Assembly (NCBI GenBank): GCA_024641005.1
Contig: JAHEDX010000009.1
Location: forward strand, 16,564-80,563
Direction: 5' to 3'
Length of the DNA stretch: 64,000 nucleotides
Source of the DNA: Acidimicrobiaceae bacterium
Lineage (GTDB): Bacteria > Actinomycetota > Acidimicrobiia > Acidimicrobiales > Ilumatobacteraceae
This document shows positions 1 through 8,539 of this stretch, piece by piece; position 1 is the stretch's first letter; every line of letters begins with the position of its first letter. The notes below the pieces were generated by a model. It worked only from the letters and a program-made list of their open reading frames with translations. It did not search any database and had not been told where the DNA came from. A program made the position numbers and the translations under genes.

Positions 1-1910
1 CCCGCCGCAACGCCGGGGGGCGGCGGGACGTCGACGGCATTCAGCACCAAACGGCGCCCGGCATCGAGCGGCGCTGTGCTGTCGAACAACACCGTCTCGC
101 CCGTGCTCTCCCCGAGCGCCACCTGGAGCTGGACCACACCAGGGGACAGCTCGACGTCGACCAGCCCGATCGCGGTGGTCCCGCTGACGGGCACCCGGCG
201 GCGAGCCACCTCGTTGCCATCGGACCGAACGATCACCTCCACATCGTCGCCCCGACGGCCTGTCGGCGCAAGCTGCCCCTCGAGCTGCGCCCCGGGGGTG
301 TGGTCGACGACCACCCGCAGACCAGCCTCGTCGCCATGGCCTGCGTACGGGGCGCGCGTCGCCAAGGCGACACCAGCGATCGACACCAACACCACGCTGA
401 TCGCACCCAGCATGCGACGCCCGGGCACGAGGCGCGTCGCGTCTGCCGAAGGATGTCCGTTGGGGTGAGCGAGCGCATCGACCAACTCCCCCGGCGCCAC
501 CCAGTCCTCGTCGGCGGTACCCGCCCATCGCCGCGGCACGTGAGGAGCACGATCGCCGGCAAGTCGCTCGGCCAATACCGTATTGCCCAAGCCGTAAGCA
601 CAATCACCCGGCGGACAGCCGACGACCTGCACGCGGGTGGCGCCGGCCTGCGCGAGCGACCCGATCGCGTTGGCGTGCACCATGCCCGAGCAGGACACCT
701 CGACCACGGCGACGTCGTCTGCGAACCGATTGGCCGATGTCGATTGCAGGTGGCGGCTACAGGCGATCACCACGTGGCGACCCGTCGGGTCGAACGCCTC
801 CGGTGACTCGAACCCCGGCAGGGCGATGGCGCCGAACGAGCACGACCCGATACAGATACCGCAGCCGACGCACGCATCAGCATCGACGACGGCGCTCGGA
901 CGCAGCGCCTGGGTGCCGGCGGTCGCGTCGGCATCCGAGCGGTCGTGCATCGACAACGCCAGGTACGGGCAGTCGACGACACAGAGCTCGCAGCCCGTGC
1001 ACGCGAGTTCGTCGATCGCGACGACCGGCGGCCGCGAACTTCGAACGTGGGGTGCGATCAACGCCCCAGCGATGACGACCACCAGCAGCCCGACGGCGAA
1101 CCACGCCCACGACGACAGCAGCGGCGGCAGCAGGAACAGCACGAACGGGTCGAGAGGGAGGTCCCCGATCAGTCTGCTGGGATCGGCCGGCCCCAACAGA
1201 TCAGCGGGGAACACCAGTGACACCACCAGGAGCGCACCGAACATGATCGCCATCCAATGACGCGGCGGCAGCACCCGAAGGCGGGTTCGACGAACGTGCC
1301 GCCACACGAAGTATCCGATCACACCGGTCAATGCGAGATGCACGATCCAGATCAGGAACACCACCGGCCAGCCGGTCCCCACGTCGGGCCCAGAGACATT
1401 GCGGACGACGAAGGTCGACACCCACCCAGCGCCGCCGATCACCGAGTCGGTCGCCTCATTGAGCGCTTGCGCCCGACGGTCCCACACCAACCAGTAGCCC
1501 GTGACCCCCGCCATCCACACCGTGACGAGTGAGGCCACTCCAGTCGTCCACCGCCAACGCCGTGGGCCACGAAATCGACCGGCGACGAAGATCCTCCAGG
1601 CGTGCACCAATGTCGTGAGCACCAGCCCGGCCGACGAATACCGGTGAATCGTGCGAACGACGGACTGGATCGGATGATCGTCGATGCGCTGGACGGACGC
1701 GTACGACGCCTCGAAGCCATATTGGAAGAACAAGGTGATGTAGACACCGCTGGCGACGACGACACCGAGCAGGAACACGCTGATCGTGCCGGCGTGCGGC
1801 AAGGGATTCAGCCGATGCGAGCGGACCACCTTGCGAATCGGTGACTCGGCCCGAAACGTGGCCCGCTCGAGTGCCGGAACCAGGCGTGGACGACCTGTTC
1901 GCTCGGTCAT
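1..1910 (-). CDS. Fused cytochrome b / bis-[4Fe-4S] ferredoxin / MvhD-like redox protein (partial, stop outside window)
   Basis: The frame is open from ATG 1910 to the left edge; 636 residues are visible. Residues 40-290 form a membrane cytochrome b domain with two histidine pairs, His89/His103 and His191/His205, each 14 apart, the bis-heme pattern of cytochrome b. Residues 300-360 carry two 4Fe-4S motifs (Cys304, 307, 310, 314 and Cys347, 350, 353, 357). Residues 378-450 resemble the MvhD / hydrogenase iron-sulfur subunit family, with Cys384, Cys407, Cys432 and Cys437. A further hydrophobic helix (about 501-520) and a beta-rich tail follow. The gene starts 58 bases after the oxidase subunit I stop on the same strand. 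It probably passes electrons between a soluble Fe-S or flavin partner and quinone or cytochrome; direction and partner are inference. I know of no characterised protein with this domain order. Confidence 0.85.
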   Translation of the reverse strand, partial: MTERTGRPRLVPALERATFRAESPIRKVVRSHRLNPLPHAGTISVFLLGVVVASGVYITLFFQYGFEASYASVQRIDDHPIQSVVRTIHRYSSAGLVLTTLVHAWRIFVAGRFRGPRRWRWTTGVASLVTVWMAGVTGYWLVWDRRAQALNEATDSVIGGAGWVSTFVVRNVSGPDVGTGWPVVFLIWIVHLALTGVIGYFVWRHVRRTRLRVLPPRHWMAIMFGALLVVSLVFPADLLGPADPSRLIGDLPLDPFVLFLLPPLLSSWAWFAVGLLVVVIAGALIAPHVRSSRPPVVAIDELACTGCELCVVDCPYLALSMHDRSDADATAGTQALRPSAVVDADACVGCGICIGSCSFGAIALPGFESPEAFDPTGRHVVIACSRHLQSTSANRFADDVAVVEVSCSGMVHANAIGSLAQAGATRVQVVGCPPGDCAYGLGNTVLAERLAGDRAPHVPRRWAGTADEDWVAPGELVDALAHPNGHPSADATRLVPGRRMLGAISVVLVSIAGVALATRAPYAGHGDEAGLRVVVDHTPGAQLEGQLAPTGRRGDDVEVIVRSDGNEVARRRVPVSGTTAIGLVDVELSPGVVQLQVALGESTGETVLFDSTAPLDAGRRLVLNAVDVPPPPGVAA

Positions 1911-1968
1911 GTGCGACCGAGCGAACCGAGCACACGCGTCATGACGAATCCCCGGTCATCGCCCAACG

Positions 1969-3666
1969 TCACCAGGGCCGGAAGCTGGTACCCGGAGCGT
2001 TCAGATTCATGTGGACGATCTGGTCGATCAGCTGTGGGCCATACGAGAGCAGCAGCAGCACACCGGCCGCGATCAGCCACGGCTTGAACCGGTCGAGCCA
2101 CACGGGCGTGAGCTGTGGGTCGCGCAACGACTCGGCGACCGGCATCTGGGGCACGAGCGCCGCCTCGACCTTCGGCCCCCGAACGGTCTTGATCATCACC
2201 AACAGGTACATCAGCACGGCGACCAGCAGGATCGTGCCACCGATCGACACCCGCAGCAGGTGCCCGTTCCACTCGTCGGGCACGTACAACGCCTCGCCGA
2301 GTGGGGTGCGACGCGGCGCACCCAGCAGCCCCAGCATGTGCATCGCGTTCGAGAAGATGACCATGCCGACGAACCAGGTCCACGACTGGGCAACGGCGAT
2401 CTTGCGGCCCCACAGTTGCTTGCCCATCAGCATCGGCACGAGCCAGTAGGTGATGCCGATGAACGACAATGTGACCGCAGTGGCGACCGTGAGGTGGAAG
2501 TGCCCCGGCACCCAGGCGGTGTTGTGGATCACCAGGTTGATGTTGTAGCTGGCATTCGTCAGCCCACCGATGCCGCCGAACATGAAGAGGATGCCGGCGA
2601 GCAGCTGAGCCGTGACCGATGGATCGTCCCACGGCAACGCCCGAACCCATCCGATCAGGCCTGTGCCTCCTCGGCGGCGTGCCGCGTACTCGAGCGAGGC
2701 GATCACCGTGAACGCGGTCAGCATGGACGGGAAGAACACCGCGTACGTGAGCAGGGCGTGGATCCACTTCCAGACCTGCGGAATGCCGGGGTCGACGAAC
2801 TGGTGGTGGAAACCGACCGGTACGGACACCAGCAGGAACATCCAGAAGCTCAGACGCGCCAGCGAGTCCGAGAACAGCTTGCCGCCGGCCTGCTTGGGCA
2901 ACATGCCGTACCACGACACATAGGCGGGCAGCAGCCAGAAGTACACGAGCGGATGCCCGGTGAACCAGAAGTAGGTGCGCGCCAGTTGGGGATCGGTGGC
3001 GTCGGTGATGCCGAACGACCACGGGATCAGCATCGTCAGCATCTCGACCGCGATGCCGAGGGTCGCTATCTGCCACATCGCGGCGTTGATCACACCTGCC
3101 AGAGCGATGAAGGGTGAGCGGACCCCACGGTTGTCCCGACGCCACGCCCGTAGCGTGAGATAGAAGCCCAGGCCCTCGATCCAGCTCCCGACGACGACCA
3201 ACGTGAGGCCGCAATAGAACGCCCAGCTGGCCTCGAGCGGCGGGTAGAACGTGTAGAGCACCGTGGCCTGGTTGAGCAGCATCGGCACCGCTGCCATGAC
3301 CAGGCCGACGATCATGGTGATGAACCCGACCTGGTTCACCTTCGGGTTGCTCAGGGGGCGTCCGAGGCCCTTGATCGTGGTCAAGTTGGTGAACCCGACG
3401 ATGAAGAATGTGGTCCACACCAACGCGTTCAACACGCCGTGCAGGGTGAGGCCCTGGTAGTAGCTCTTCAGCACGGGTTCGAGGTACTGGTACAGGTCGA
3501 CGTTCGAGAACTCGAGCGCCTGGAGCGGGCCGATCAGGCTGCCGATCGCGAGCGCGGTGATAGCGATGATCAAGTGCCCGCCGATGAATCGGCGTTCCCA
3601 CCGGGTCAGCTCGTAGCCCTGGCGAGCCGTCTCGGTCGCGGTCGCCGGTCGTTCCTCGATCGTCAT
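1969..3666 (-). CDS. cbaA: Cytochrome c oxidase subunit I, ba3 type
   Basis: Catalytic subunit of a heme-copper oxidase (565 residues) that reduces oxygen to water in the membrane. The low-spin heme ligand is His76. The CuB centre is seen as His238 and the His287-His288 pair, with Tyr242 four residues after His238 (motif GHPLVY) as the likely cross-linked tyrosine. The tail motif VPGHFHLT near residue 385 supplies the remaining heme histidines. Spacing and the short subunit II place it in the B family (Thermus ba3-like) rather than the aa3 A family, typical of high-affinity oxygen use. ATG 3666 overlaps the subunit II stop (ATGA). It is the third gene of a minus-strand operon after subunits IIa and II. 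Family placement rests on motif pattern and operon order. Confidence 0.93.
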   Translation of the reverse strand: MTIEERPATATETARQGYELTRWERRFIGGHLIIAITALAIGSLIGPLQALEFSNVDLYQYLEPVLKSYYQGLTLHGVLNALVWTTFFIVGFTNLTTIKGLGRPLSNPKVNQVGFITMIVGLVMAAVPMLLNQATVLYTFYPPLEASWAFYCGLTLVVVGSWIEGLGFYLTLRAWRRDNRGVRSPFIALAGVINAAMWQIATLGIAVEMLTMLIPWSFGITDATDPQLARTYFWFTGHPLVYFWLLPAYVSWYGMLPKQAGGKLFSDSLARLSFWMFLLVSVPVGFHHQFVDPGIPQVWKWIHALLTYAVFFPSMLTAFTVIASLEYAARRRGGTGLIGWVRALPWDDPSVTAQLLAGILFMFGGIGGLTNASYNINLVIHNTAWVPGHFHLTVATAVTLSFIGITYWLVPMLMGKQLWGRKIAVAQSWTWFVGMVIFSNAMHMLGLLGAPRRTPLGEALYVPDEWNGHLLRVSIGGTILLVAVLMYLLVMIKTVRGPKVEAALVPQMPVAESLRDPQLTPVWLDRFKPWLIAAGVLLLLSYGPQLIDQIVHMNLNAPGTSFRPW

Positions 3667-4274
3667 CCCTGGTTCTCCGTGGTCTGCGTGGCGGACGAGT
3701 CGCTGGTCTCAGTGGCCGTGTCGGTGGTGAGCGCCGCATAGTCGGCCTCGGACACGACCTTGACGGTGCCGTACATCGCGGCGTGACCCTGGCCGCAGTA
3801 TTCGGTGCAGATGTAGGGGAACTCCCCGATGTCGTCGAACGTGAACGACAACTTCGACACCTGGCCGGGCACGACCATCATGTTGACGTTCGTGTCGGTG
3901 ATCTTGAACCCGTGTTGGAGGTCGGCGGAAGTGACGTAGATGTCGACCTCGGCACCGACGGGCACGACCAGCTCGCGCGGTGCGAAGTTCCAGGTCTGGG
4001 CCAGCACATAGGCCTCGAACTGTCCGTCACCGATCTGGCGCAGGCCCGGCTGGGCCCAAGGGCCTGACTGGGTGACGGTGCGCGGGTCGAGTTCGGACTC
4101 TGGGCCAGGGAGCTGGAAGCCACCGGCAAATCCGGCGATCGTGATCGCAATGGCGAAGATCACGAGTAGTGCGATCGATACCCGCATCCAGTTCTTCTCC
4201 CATGGGTCGATGCCCATGGTCAACGGTGGTTCGGCGGCGCCGCCGCTCGGGCGCTCGTCGAGTTCGGTACTCAC
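3663..4274 (-). CDS. cbaB: Cytochrome c oxidase subunit II, ba3 type (CuA)
   Basis: Accepts electrons from cytochrome c through the binuclear CuA site on the outer face of the membrane (203 residues). There is one N-terminal membrane helix at about 31-52, then a cupredoxin domain. CuA ligands are visible: His121, Cys156, Glu158 (backbone ligand in the family), Cys160, His164 and Met167, in the block CTEYCGQGHAAM. A single helix and a short soluble domain match ba3 enzymes. The start is GTG 4274, overlapping the stop of the small upstream gene (GTGA); the stop overlaps the start of subunit I (ATGA), so translation is probably coupled. The C-terminal 20 residues are Thr/Ser-rich and look like a flexible tail. 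Confidence 0.93.
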   Translation of the reverse strand: MSTELDERPSGGAAEPPLTMGIDPWEKNWMRVSIALLVIFAIAITIAGFAGGFQLPGPESELDPRTVTQSGPWAQPGLRQIGDGQFEAYVLAQTWNFAPRELVVPVGAEVDIYVTSADLQHGFKITDTNVNMMVVPGQVSKLSFTFDDIGEFPYICTEYCGQGHAAMYGTVKVVSEADYAALTTDTATETSDSSATQTTENQG

Positions 4275-4435
4275 AGGGTGACGCCGCGACTGAGGAGGAT
4301 GACGTACACGGAGGCCCAGAGCAGGATGATCGTGGCGACGAAGAGCGCCAACACGAACACGGTGCCCGTGGGTTTGAAGTGTTCGGTCGAGTCGCTCACG
4401 TCGTCGGAGTGGTCATCGAGCGCGGTCGTCCCCAT
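4271..4435 (-). CDS. Cytochrome c oxidase subunit IIa-like single-helix protein
   Basis: A 54-residue protein with an acidic N-terminus (residues 7-19) and one hydrophobic helix at about 25-48. In Thermus-type ba3 oxidases a single-helix subunit IIa fills the place of a helix missing from subunit II, and its gene lies just before subunit II, as here. ATG 4435 is preceded by a GGGAG-type ribosome site, and its TGA overlaps the GTG of subunit II. The gene is easily missed because longer antisense and in-frame extensions obscure it. It opens the oxidase operon and faces the cytochrome bc operon across a 172-base divergent region. Assignment rests on position and topology, since such short sequences carry little family signal. 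Confidence 0.82.
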   Translation of the reverse strand: MGTTALDDHSDDVSDSTEHFKPTGTVFVLALFVATIILLWASVYVILLSRGVTL

Positions 4436-4607
4436 ATGTCTGTCTCCCTCTCCCCGGCACTCCCAGTGCCGTCGATGGCATAGTCCAGGGACCAGTGAAC
4501 TTTCTCGTGATACCGCGCAGCCAGGGACCAAGGTCCCTTTCTCCGGACCCTGCTCTTCACCAACAATGGGGCCAGTCCGTACCGACCAGCAGCAACCGAG
4601 GAGCCAC
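4436..4607. promoter_or_regulatory. Divergent control region between the oxidase and bc-complex operons
   Basis: This gap must carry the promoters for both respiratory operons. Visible structure: a hairpin with 7-base arms CGGCACT/AGTGCCG and a 3-base loop at 4455-4471; a direct repeat CCAGGGACCA at 4485-4494 and again at 4521-4530 (36 bases apart); and a second hairpin AGGGACC/GGTCCCT with a 2-base loop at 4523-4538 that includes the second repeat. No convincing -35/-10 pair was found by eye. The repeats could be operator sites for a shared respiratory regulator; this is inference. Confidence 0.5.
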
Positions 4608-5390
4608 ATGGCCGCTGACATCGACGAACCGAGCATCGCGCCGGCACGGTGGTCGCGTTGGCTCCCGTTCCTGGTGTTGTTCGGCGCGCTCGTCGCTGCG
4701 CCCTTCGCCGGCTCGACACGGTCGGTCGACGCGAGCCCCGATGACGACGTGCTGCGCGCCGGCGCCGAAGTGTTCTCCTCGGTGTGCGCGTCGTGCCACC
4801 AGGCCGGCGGCGTCGGACTCGAGGGCAAGTACCCACCGTTGGTCGGCAACCCACACGTCGATGACGCCGCCTATGTCGAAGACGTCATCCGTAACGGCCG
4901 CACCGGCGAGATCATCGTCAACGGGGTCACCTACAACGGGGTGATGCCCGCCCAGGCGACGTTGAGCGATGCCGACATCAATGCCGTGATCGTCTACATC
5001 CAGTCGGGATTCGCTGCACCGGCCGTCGACCTGCCTGCGGTCGATACCGGGCCGGTCGCGGGCACCGAACTTCCGGCGCTCGCCAACTACACCTACCTGG
5101 TGGCACTGTTGATCGCTCTCGGGTTGGGTGCTGTTGTGCTGGGCCCACGTGTGATCGCCGCCAACGACCGTCGTGAGACCCTCTGGCTCGACGCCTGGAT
5201 GAAGACCGCAGTCATCGTGGTGGGCGTGATCGTGTCGGTGGTGTACATCCCGGCCAAGGTGCTCGAGCTCGAAACCGTCCAGGAGCTGCCACGCGCCGGA
5301 CAGGACCTGATTGCGGTCAGTCTCTGGGCCGGTGGTCTGGCCGTCACGCTGCTCGCCTTGTGGTACGCCCACCGGGAGCGGCGGATCTGA
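4608..5390 (+). CDS. Membrane-bound mono-heme cytochrome c with C-terminal helices
   Basis: Class I cytochrome c domain exported on an N-terminal helix (about 16-36). The heme site is CASCH (Cys60, Cys63, His64) and the sixth ligand is probably Met113 in NGVMPAQA. After the heme domain come three hydrophobic segments (about 155-175, 190-210 and 228-250), so the protein is anchored at both ends; 260 residues. ATG 4608 was chosen because GAGG lies just upstream and because export signal and heme domain follow; an in-frame open stretch further upstream has no such support. It is the first gene of a seven-gene operon, and its TGA overlaps the next ATG (TGATG). It likely carries electrons from the bc complex or the neighbouring flavoprotein to the oxidase. 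Confidence 0.85.
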   Translation: MAADIDEPSIAPARWSRWLPFLVLFGALVAAPFAGSTRSVDASPDDDVLRAGAEVFSSVCASCHQAGGVGLEGKYPPLVGNPHVDDAAYVEDVIRNGRTGEIIVNGVTYNGVMPAQATLSDADINAVIVYIQSGFAAPAVDLPAVDTGPVAGTELPALANYTYLVALLIALGLGAVVLGPRVIAANDRRETLWLDAWMKTAVIVVGVIVSVVYIPAKVLELETVQELPRAGQDLIAVSLWAGGLAVTLLALWYAHRERRI

Positions 5391-7198
5391 TGGTCGCCGA
5401 ACTCGAGTACTACGACACCAACATCCCGTGCCTGGCGGCCTGCCCGGTGCACACCAACGCGGGCATGTACGTGGCGGCCATCGCCGACGGCGACGACGAG
5501 TTGGCCTACCTCACCGCCCGGCTGCCCAACCCGTTCGCTTCGGTGTGCGGACGGGTCTGCGCCGCTCCCTGCGAGGACGCGTGCAGACGCGGGGCGATCG
5601 ACCGGCCGATCGCGATCCGAGCGCTGAAACGTTTCGTCACCGAACAGTTCGGCCCCGAGCACGGCGAGAGCGACGCCTGGAACCGGGTGGCCGCGCCTCC
5701 ATCGGAAGAACGCCCCGAGAGCATCGGCATCGTCGGTGGCGGCCCGGCGGGTATGGCCTGTGCCCACGATTTACGACGGCTCGGCTACCAGGTCACCGTC
5801 TACGAAGCCACCGACAAGCTCGGTGGTGCGATGTGGCTGGGCATTCCCGAGTACCGGCTCGACCGCAGCGTGCTCGCAGCCGACATCGACGCCATCGTCG
5901 GCCTCGGTGTCGAGGTGCGTTACGAGACGCGGCTCGGCGTCGACATGACGCTCGACGAGCTGATGGTTCAGCATGATGCCGTATTCCTCGGCATCGGCGC
6001 CACGCTCGGTCGTGGGCTCGACATCGAGGGCGCCGACGCCGACGGAGTGTTCAAGGCGATCGAGTTCCTGATCAACATGAACCGGGGTTTCTCGGTCGAC
6101 GTCGGCGAGCGGGTGGTGGTGATCGGGGGCGGCGATGTCGCGATGGACGCCGCACGCACGGCGCTGCGGGCATCCGAGTACTCGGGCGATCCTCGCGCAT
6201 CCAGTGGCGACTATGTCGTCGCCGATGCCGATGTGGCGGCAGATCAGCGCTCGTCGATGACCGAGGCGATCGACGTCGCCCGCTCGGCTGCACGCGCCGG
6301 TGCCCGCGAGGTCACCGTGGTCTCGCTCGAGTCTCGCGACGAGATGCCGGCTCACGACTTCGAAGTCGAAGAAGCCCAGCACGAAGGCATCACGTTCGTG
6401 CCTCGGCGTGGCCCGGCACGGGTCGTGGTCGACGACGGCCGCGTGGCGGGCATCGAGACGATCGGCGTGACCTCCGTCTTCGACGCCGACGGTCGTTTCG
6501 CTCCACAGTTCGACGACACCGATCGTCAGACCTTCGACGCCGACACCGTGATCCTGGCGATCGGGCAGGCGATCGACCTCGACGCGCTCGGGGTCGACGG
6601 ACCGGCCGTCAGCCCGCGCCGCACGATCCAGATCGACAACAACTCAGGGCGCACCACCATGCCTGGCGTCTGGTCGGGCGGAGACGCCGCCAAGGGCCCG
6701 CGCACACTGATCGATGCGATCGCCGACGGGCGTCGCTCGGCGGCCGACATCCATCAGGCGTTCGGCGGCGACCGAACACCTCCGCAGCCGGCCACCTTCG
6801 TGAAACTCACCCAGTTCCATCGCCTCGACGATGGCTACGACCAGATCGAGCGCGTGTCGGTGCCCACGCTCGACACCGGGCGGCGGATCGGTCTGGCCGA
6901 AGTCGAACTCGGCTTCACCGAGCAGCAGGCGCGCTGCGAGGCGTCGAGATGCCTGCGCTGTTTCGCCAACATCATCCTCGATGTCGACAAGTGCGTGCTG
7001 TGCGCACTCTGTGCCGACGTGTGCCCGGTCGACGTCATCTCACTCGTGCCGTCCGAGGAGATCGACCCCGGCGTCCCGGGAGGCACCGCCCTGCTGCTCG
7101 ACGAGGAGCGATGCATCCGGTGCGCGCTGTGTATCGAACGTTGCCCACCCGACGCTTTGTCGATGGGTCTGTGGAAAGGAGTCGGGGTACCCACATGA
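5390..7198 (+). CDS. GltD/NfnB-like FAD- and NAD(P)H-binding iron-sulfur oxidoreductase
   Basis: A 602-residue flavoprotein of the glutamate-synthase small-subunit type. Residues 14-65 hold six cysteines (14, 18, 53, 57, 61, 65), the N-terminal Fe-S domain of this family. The FAD site is GGGPAG at 116-121 and the pyridine nucleotide site is GGGDVA near 246. Residues 517-525 add CEASRCLRC, and two ferredoxin motifs follow at about 534-544 and 575-585. True GltD lacks this C-terminal bis-[4Fe-4S] ferredoxin, and no large GltB subunit is nearby. Lying between a cytochrome c and cytochrome b gene with start/stop overlaps on both sides, it is probably an electron-input subunit for the membrane complex, oxidising NAD(P)H or ferredoxin. 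That role is inferred from position. Confidence 0.85.
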   Translation: MVAELEYYDTNIPCLAACPVHTNAGMYVAAIADGDDELAYLTARLPNPFASVCGRVCAAPCEDACRRGAIDRPIAIRALKRFVTEQFGPEHGESDAWNRVAAPPSEERPESIGIVGGGPAGMACAHDLRRLGYQVTVYEATDKLGGAMWLGIPEYRLDRSVLAADIDAIVGLGVEVRYETRLGVDMTLDELMVQHDAVFLGIGATLGRGLDIEGADADGVFKAIEFLINMNRGFSVDVGERVVVIGGGDVAMDAARTALRASEYSGDPRASSGDYVVADADVAADQRSSMTEAIDVARSAARAGAREVTVVSLESRDEMPAHDFEVEEAQHEGITFVPRRGPARVVVDDGRVAGIETIGVTSVFDADGRFAPQFDDTDRQTFDADTVILAIGQAIDLDALGVDGPAVSPRRTIQIDNNSGRTTMPGVWSGGDAAKGPRTLIDAIADGRRSAADIHQAFGGDRTPPQPATFVKLTQFHRLDDGYDQIERVSVPTLDTGRRIGLAEVELGFTEQQARCEASRCLRCFANIILDVDKCVLCALCADVCPVDVISLVPSEEIDPGVPGGTALLLDEERCIRCALCIERCPPDALSMGLWKGVGVPT

Positions 7199-7995
7199 GC
7201 CTCACCAAGAACGACCGTGACGAGGCGGTCGGAGCACACGACGGCCCCGACCGGGGCCGCGCCGACGAGCTCGTCGAACGCCTACGCGGCACCCCGGTCG
7301 GCAAGTCGATATTCCGGTCGCCCCGGCGCATCACCCCGCGCGACCGCGCCGCCGGCCACTGGTCGAGCTTCCTGTTGCACATCTACCCCGTCAAGATCCG
7401 CAAGAAGGAACTGGCATTCAAGTACTCGTGGTACCTGGGCGTGGTGTCGATGGTGTTGCTGGGCAGCCTGATCGCCTCGGGTGTGTACCTGATGTTCTTC
7501 TACGTGCCGTCGCCGGCCAACGCCTACACCAACATCCAGACGATCCAGACCGAGGTGCCGTTCGGCCAGTACGTGCGCAACGTGCATCGTTGGTCGGCCC
7601 ACCTGATGGTGCTCGCCGTGGCTGCCCACATGGCCCGCGTCTTCTACCGGGGCGCCTACAAGAAGCCGCGCGAGTTCAACTGGGTGATCGGTGTCGTGTT
7701 GCTGATGCTCACACTGCTGATGTCGTTCACCGGTTACCTGCTGCCGTGGGACCAGTTGGCCTTCTGGGCAGTCACGGTGGGCACCGAGATGGCCGGCTAC
7801 GTGCCGTTCATCGGCGACCAGGTGAAAGAAGTGTTGCTCGGCGGCCCCACGGTCGATTCATCGACCCTGCTGCGGTTCTATGTGCTGCACGTCGCCGTGC
7901 TGCCCACGCTGATCATCTTCGTACTGATGATCCACCTGTGGCGTTGGCGCAAGGACTCGATGTTCGATCAGCAGACGGAGGATGGCGATGAGTGA
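7195..7995 (+). CDS. Cytochrome b, N-terminal half (b6-like)
   Basis: Heme-bearing half of a split cytochrome b (266 residues, four membrane helices). Heme ligands are His131/His145 and His232/His247, spaced 14 and 15, which matches cytochrome b6 rather than mitochondrial-type cytochrome b (14 and 14). The Qo-side motif and the PWDQ loop near 184-187 are present. No cysteine is seen where b6 binds heme cn. ATG 7195 overlaps the flavoprotein stop (ATGA). Together with the next three genes it forms a quinol:cytochrome c oxidoreductase in the cytoplasmic membrane. The first 60 residues are a charged cytoplasmic tail. Confidence 0.93.
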   Translation: MSLTKNDRDEAVGAHDGPDRGRADELVERLRGTPVGKSIFRSPRRITPRDRAAGHWSSFLLHIYPVKIRKKELAFKYSWYLGVVSMVLLGSLIASGVYLMFFYVPSPANAYTNIQTIQTEVPFGQYVRNVHRWSAHLMVLAVAAHMARVFYRGAYKKPREFNWVIGVVLLMLTLLMSFTGYLLPWDQLAFWAVTVGTEMAGYVPFIGDQVKEVLLGGPTVDSSTLLRFYVLHVAVLPTLIIFVLMIHLWRWRKDSMFDQQTEDGDE

Positions 7996-8539
7996 CCTCG
8001 AACATTCGACGCCGGTCGAACTCAGCCGAACGCCCAACAGCGTGGAGGGCAAGCGGGTACTCGGTGTGGTGCCGGGCAAACCGGCCGCCGGCGAGCGCAA
8101 GGTGATCGATCCGGACGACAGCGTGATGGTCTGGCCGCACCTGCTCGTCCGGCACGCTGTCGCGGCGATGGTCACGCTGCTCACCGTCATGGTGATCGCG
8201 GTGTTCTTCGATGCGCCACTGCGCGAGGTGGCCAATCCTCAGAACACACCCAATCCCGAGAAGGCTCCCTGGTATTTCGCAGCACTGCAGGAACTCCTGT
8301 CGATGTTCCACCCGCTCGTGGCCGGCATTCTGATCCCCGGAGCGATCGTGATCGGCCTGGTCGCATTGCCCTACATCGACAACAGCAGGTTCATCAAGCC
8401 ACGCCATCGCAAGGTCGCGGTCACGGCGTTCACGTCGTTCATGGTGATCTGGATCGTGTTGACCCTGATCGGTTTCATGTTCCGCGGGCCCAACTGGGGT
8501 TGGGTGTGGCCCTGGCAAGAATGGCACGGAGAACTATGA
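7988..8539 (+). CDS. Cytochrome b, C-terminal half (subunit IV-like)
   Basis: Three-helix C-terminal half of the split cytochrome b (183 residues), which completes the quinol oxidation site. The PEWY motif of classical Qo sites appears here as KAPWYF, so the glutamate is replaced by alanine; such variants occur in non-photosynthetic bacterial complexes. Two ATGs are possible, 7982 and 7988; GGAGG at 7976-7980 is 7 bases from 7988 but only 1 from 7982, so 7988 is chosen. The gene overlaps the end of the N-terminal half by 8 bases, and its TGA overlaps the Rieske ATG (ATGA), indicating coupled translation of a stoichiometric complex. Confidence 0.92.
   Translation: MSDLEHSTPVELSRTPNSVEGKRVLGVVPGKPAAGERKVIDPDDSVMVWPHLLVRHAVAAMVTLLTVMVIAVFFDAPLREVANPQNTPNPEKAPWYFAALQELLSMFHPLVAGILIPGAIVIGLVALPYIDNSRFIKPRHRKVAVTAFTSFMVIWIVLTLIGFMFRGPNWGWVWPWQEWHGEL

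Noticed and set aside
1907-3739. Long minus-strand open frame (over 600 codons) over the oxidase gene
   Set aside because: It overlaps the conserved subunit I in another phase and is Arg/Pro/His-rich with no motifs; a by-product of high third-position GC.
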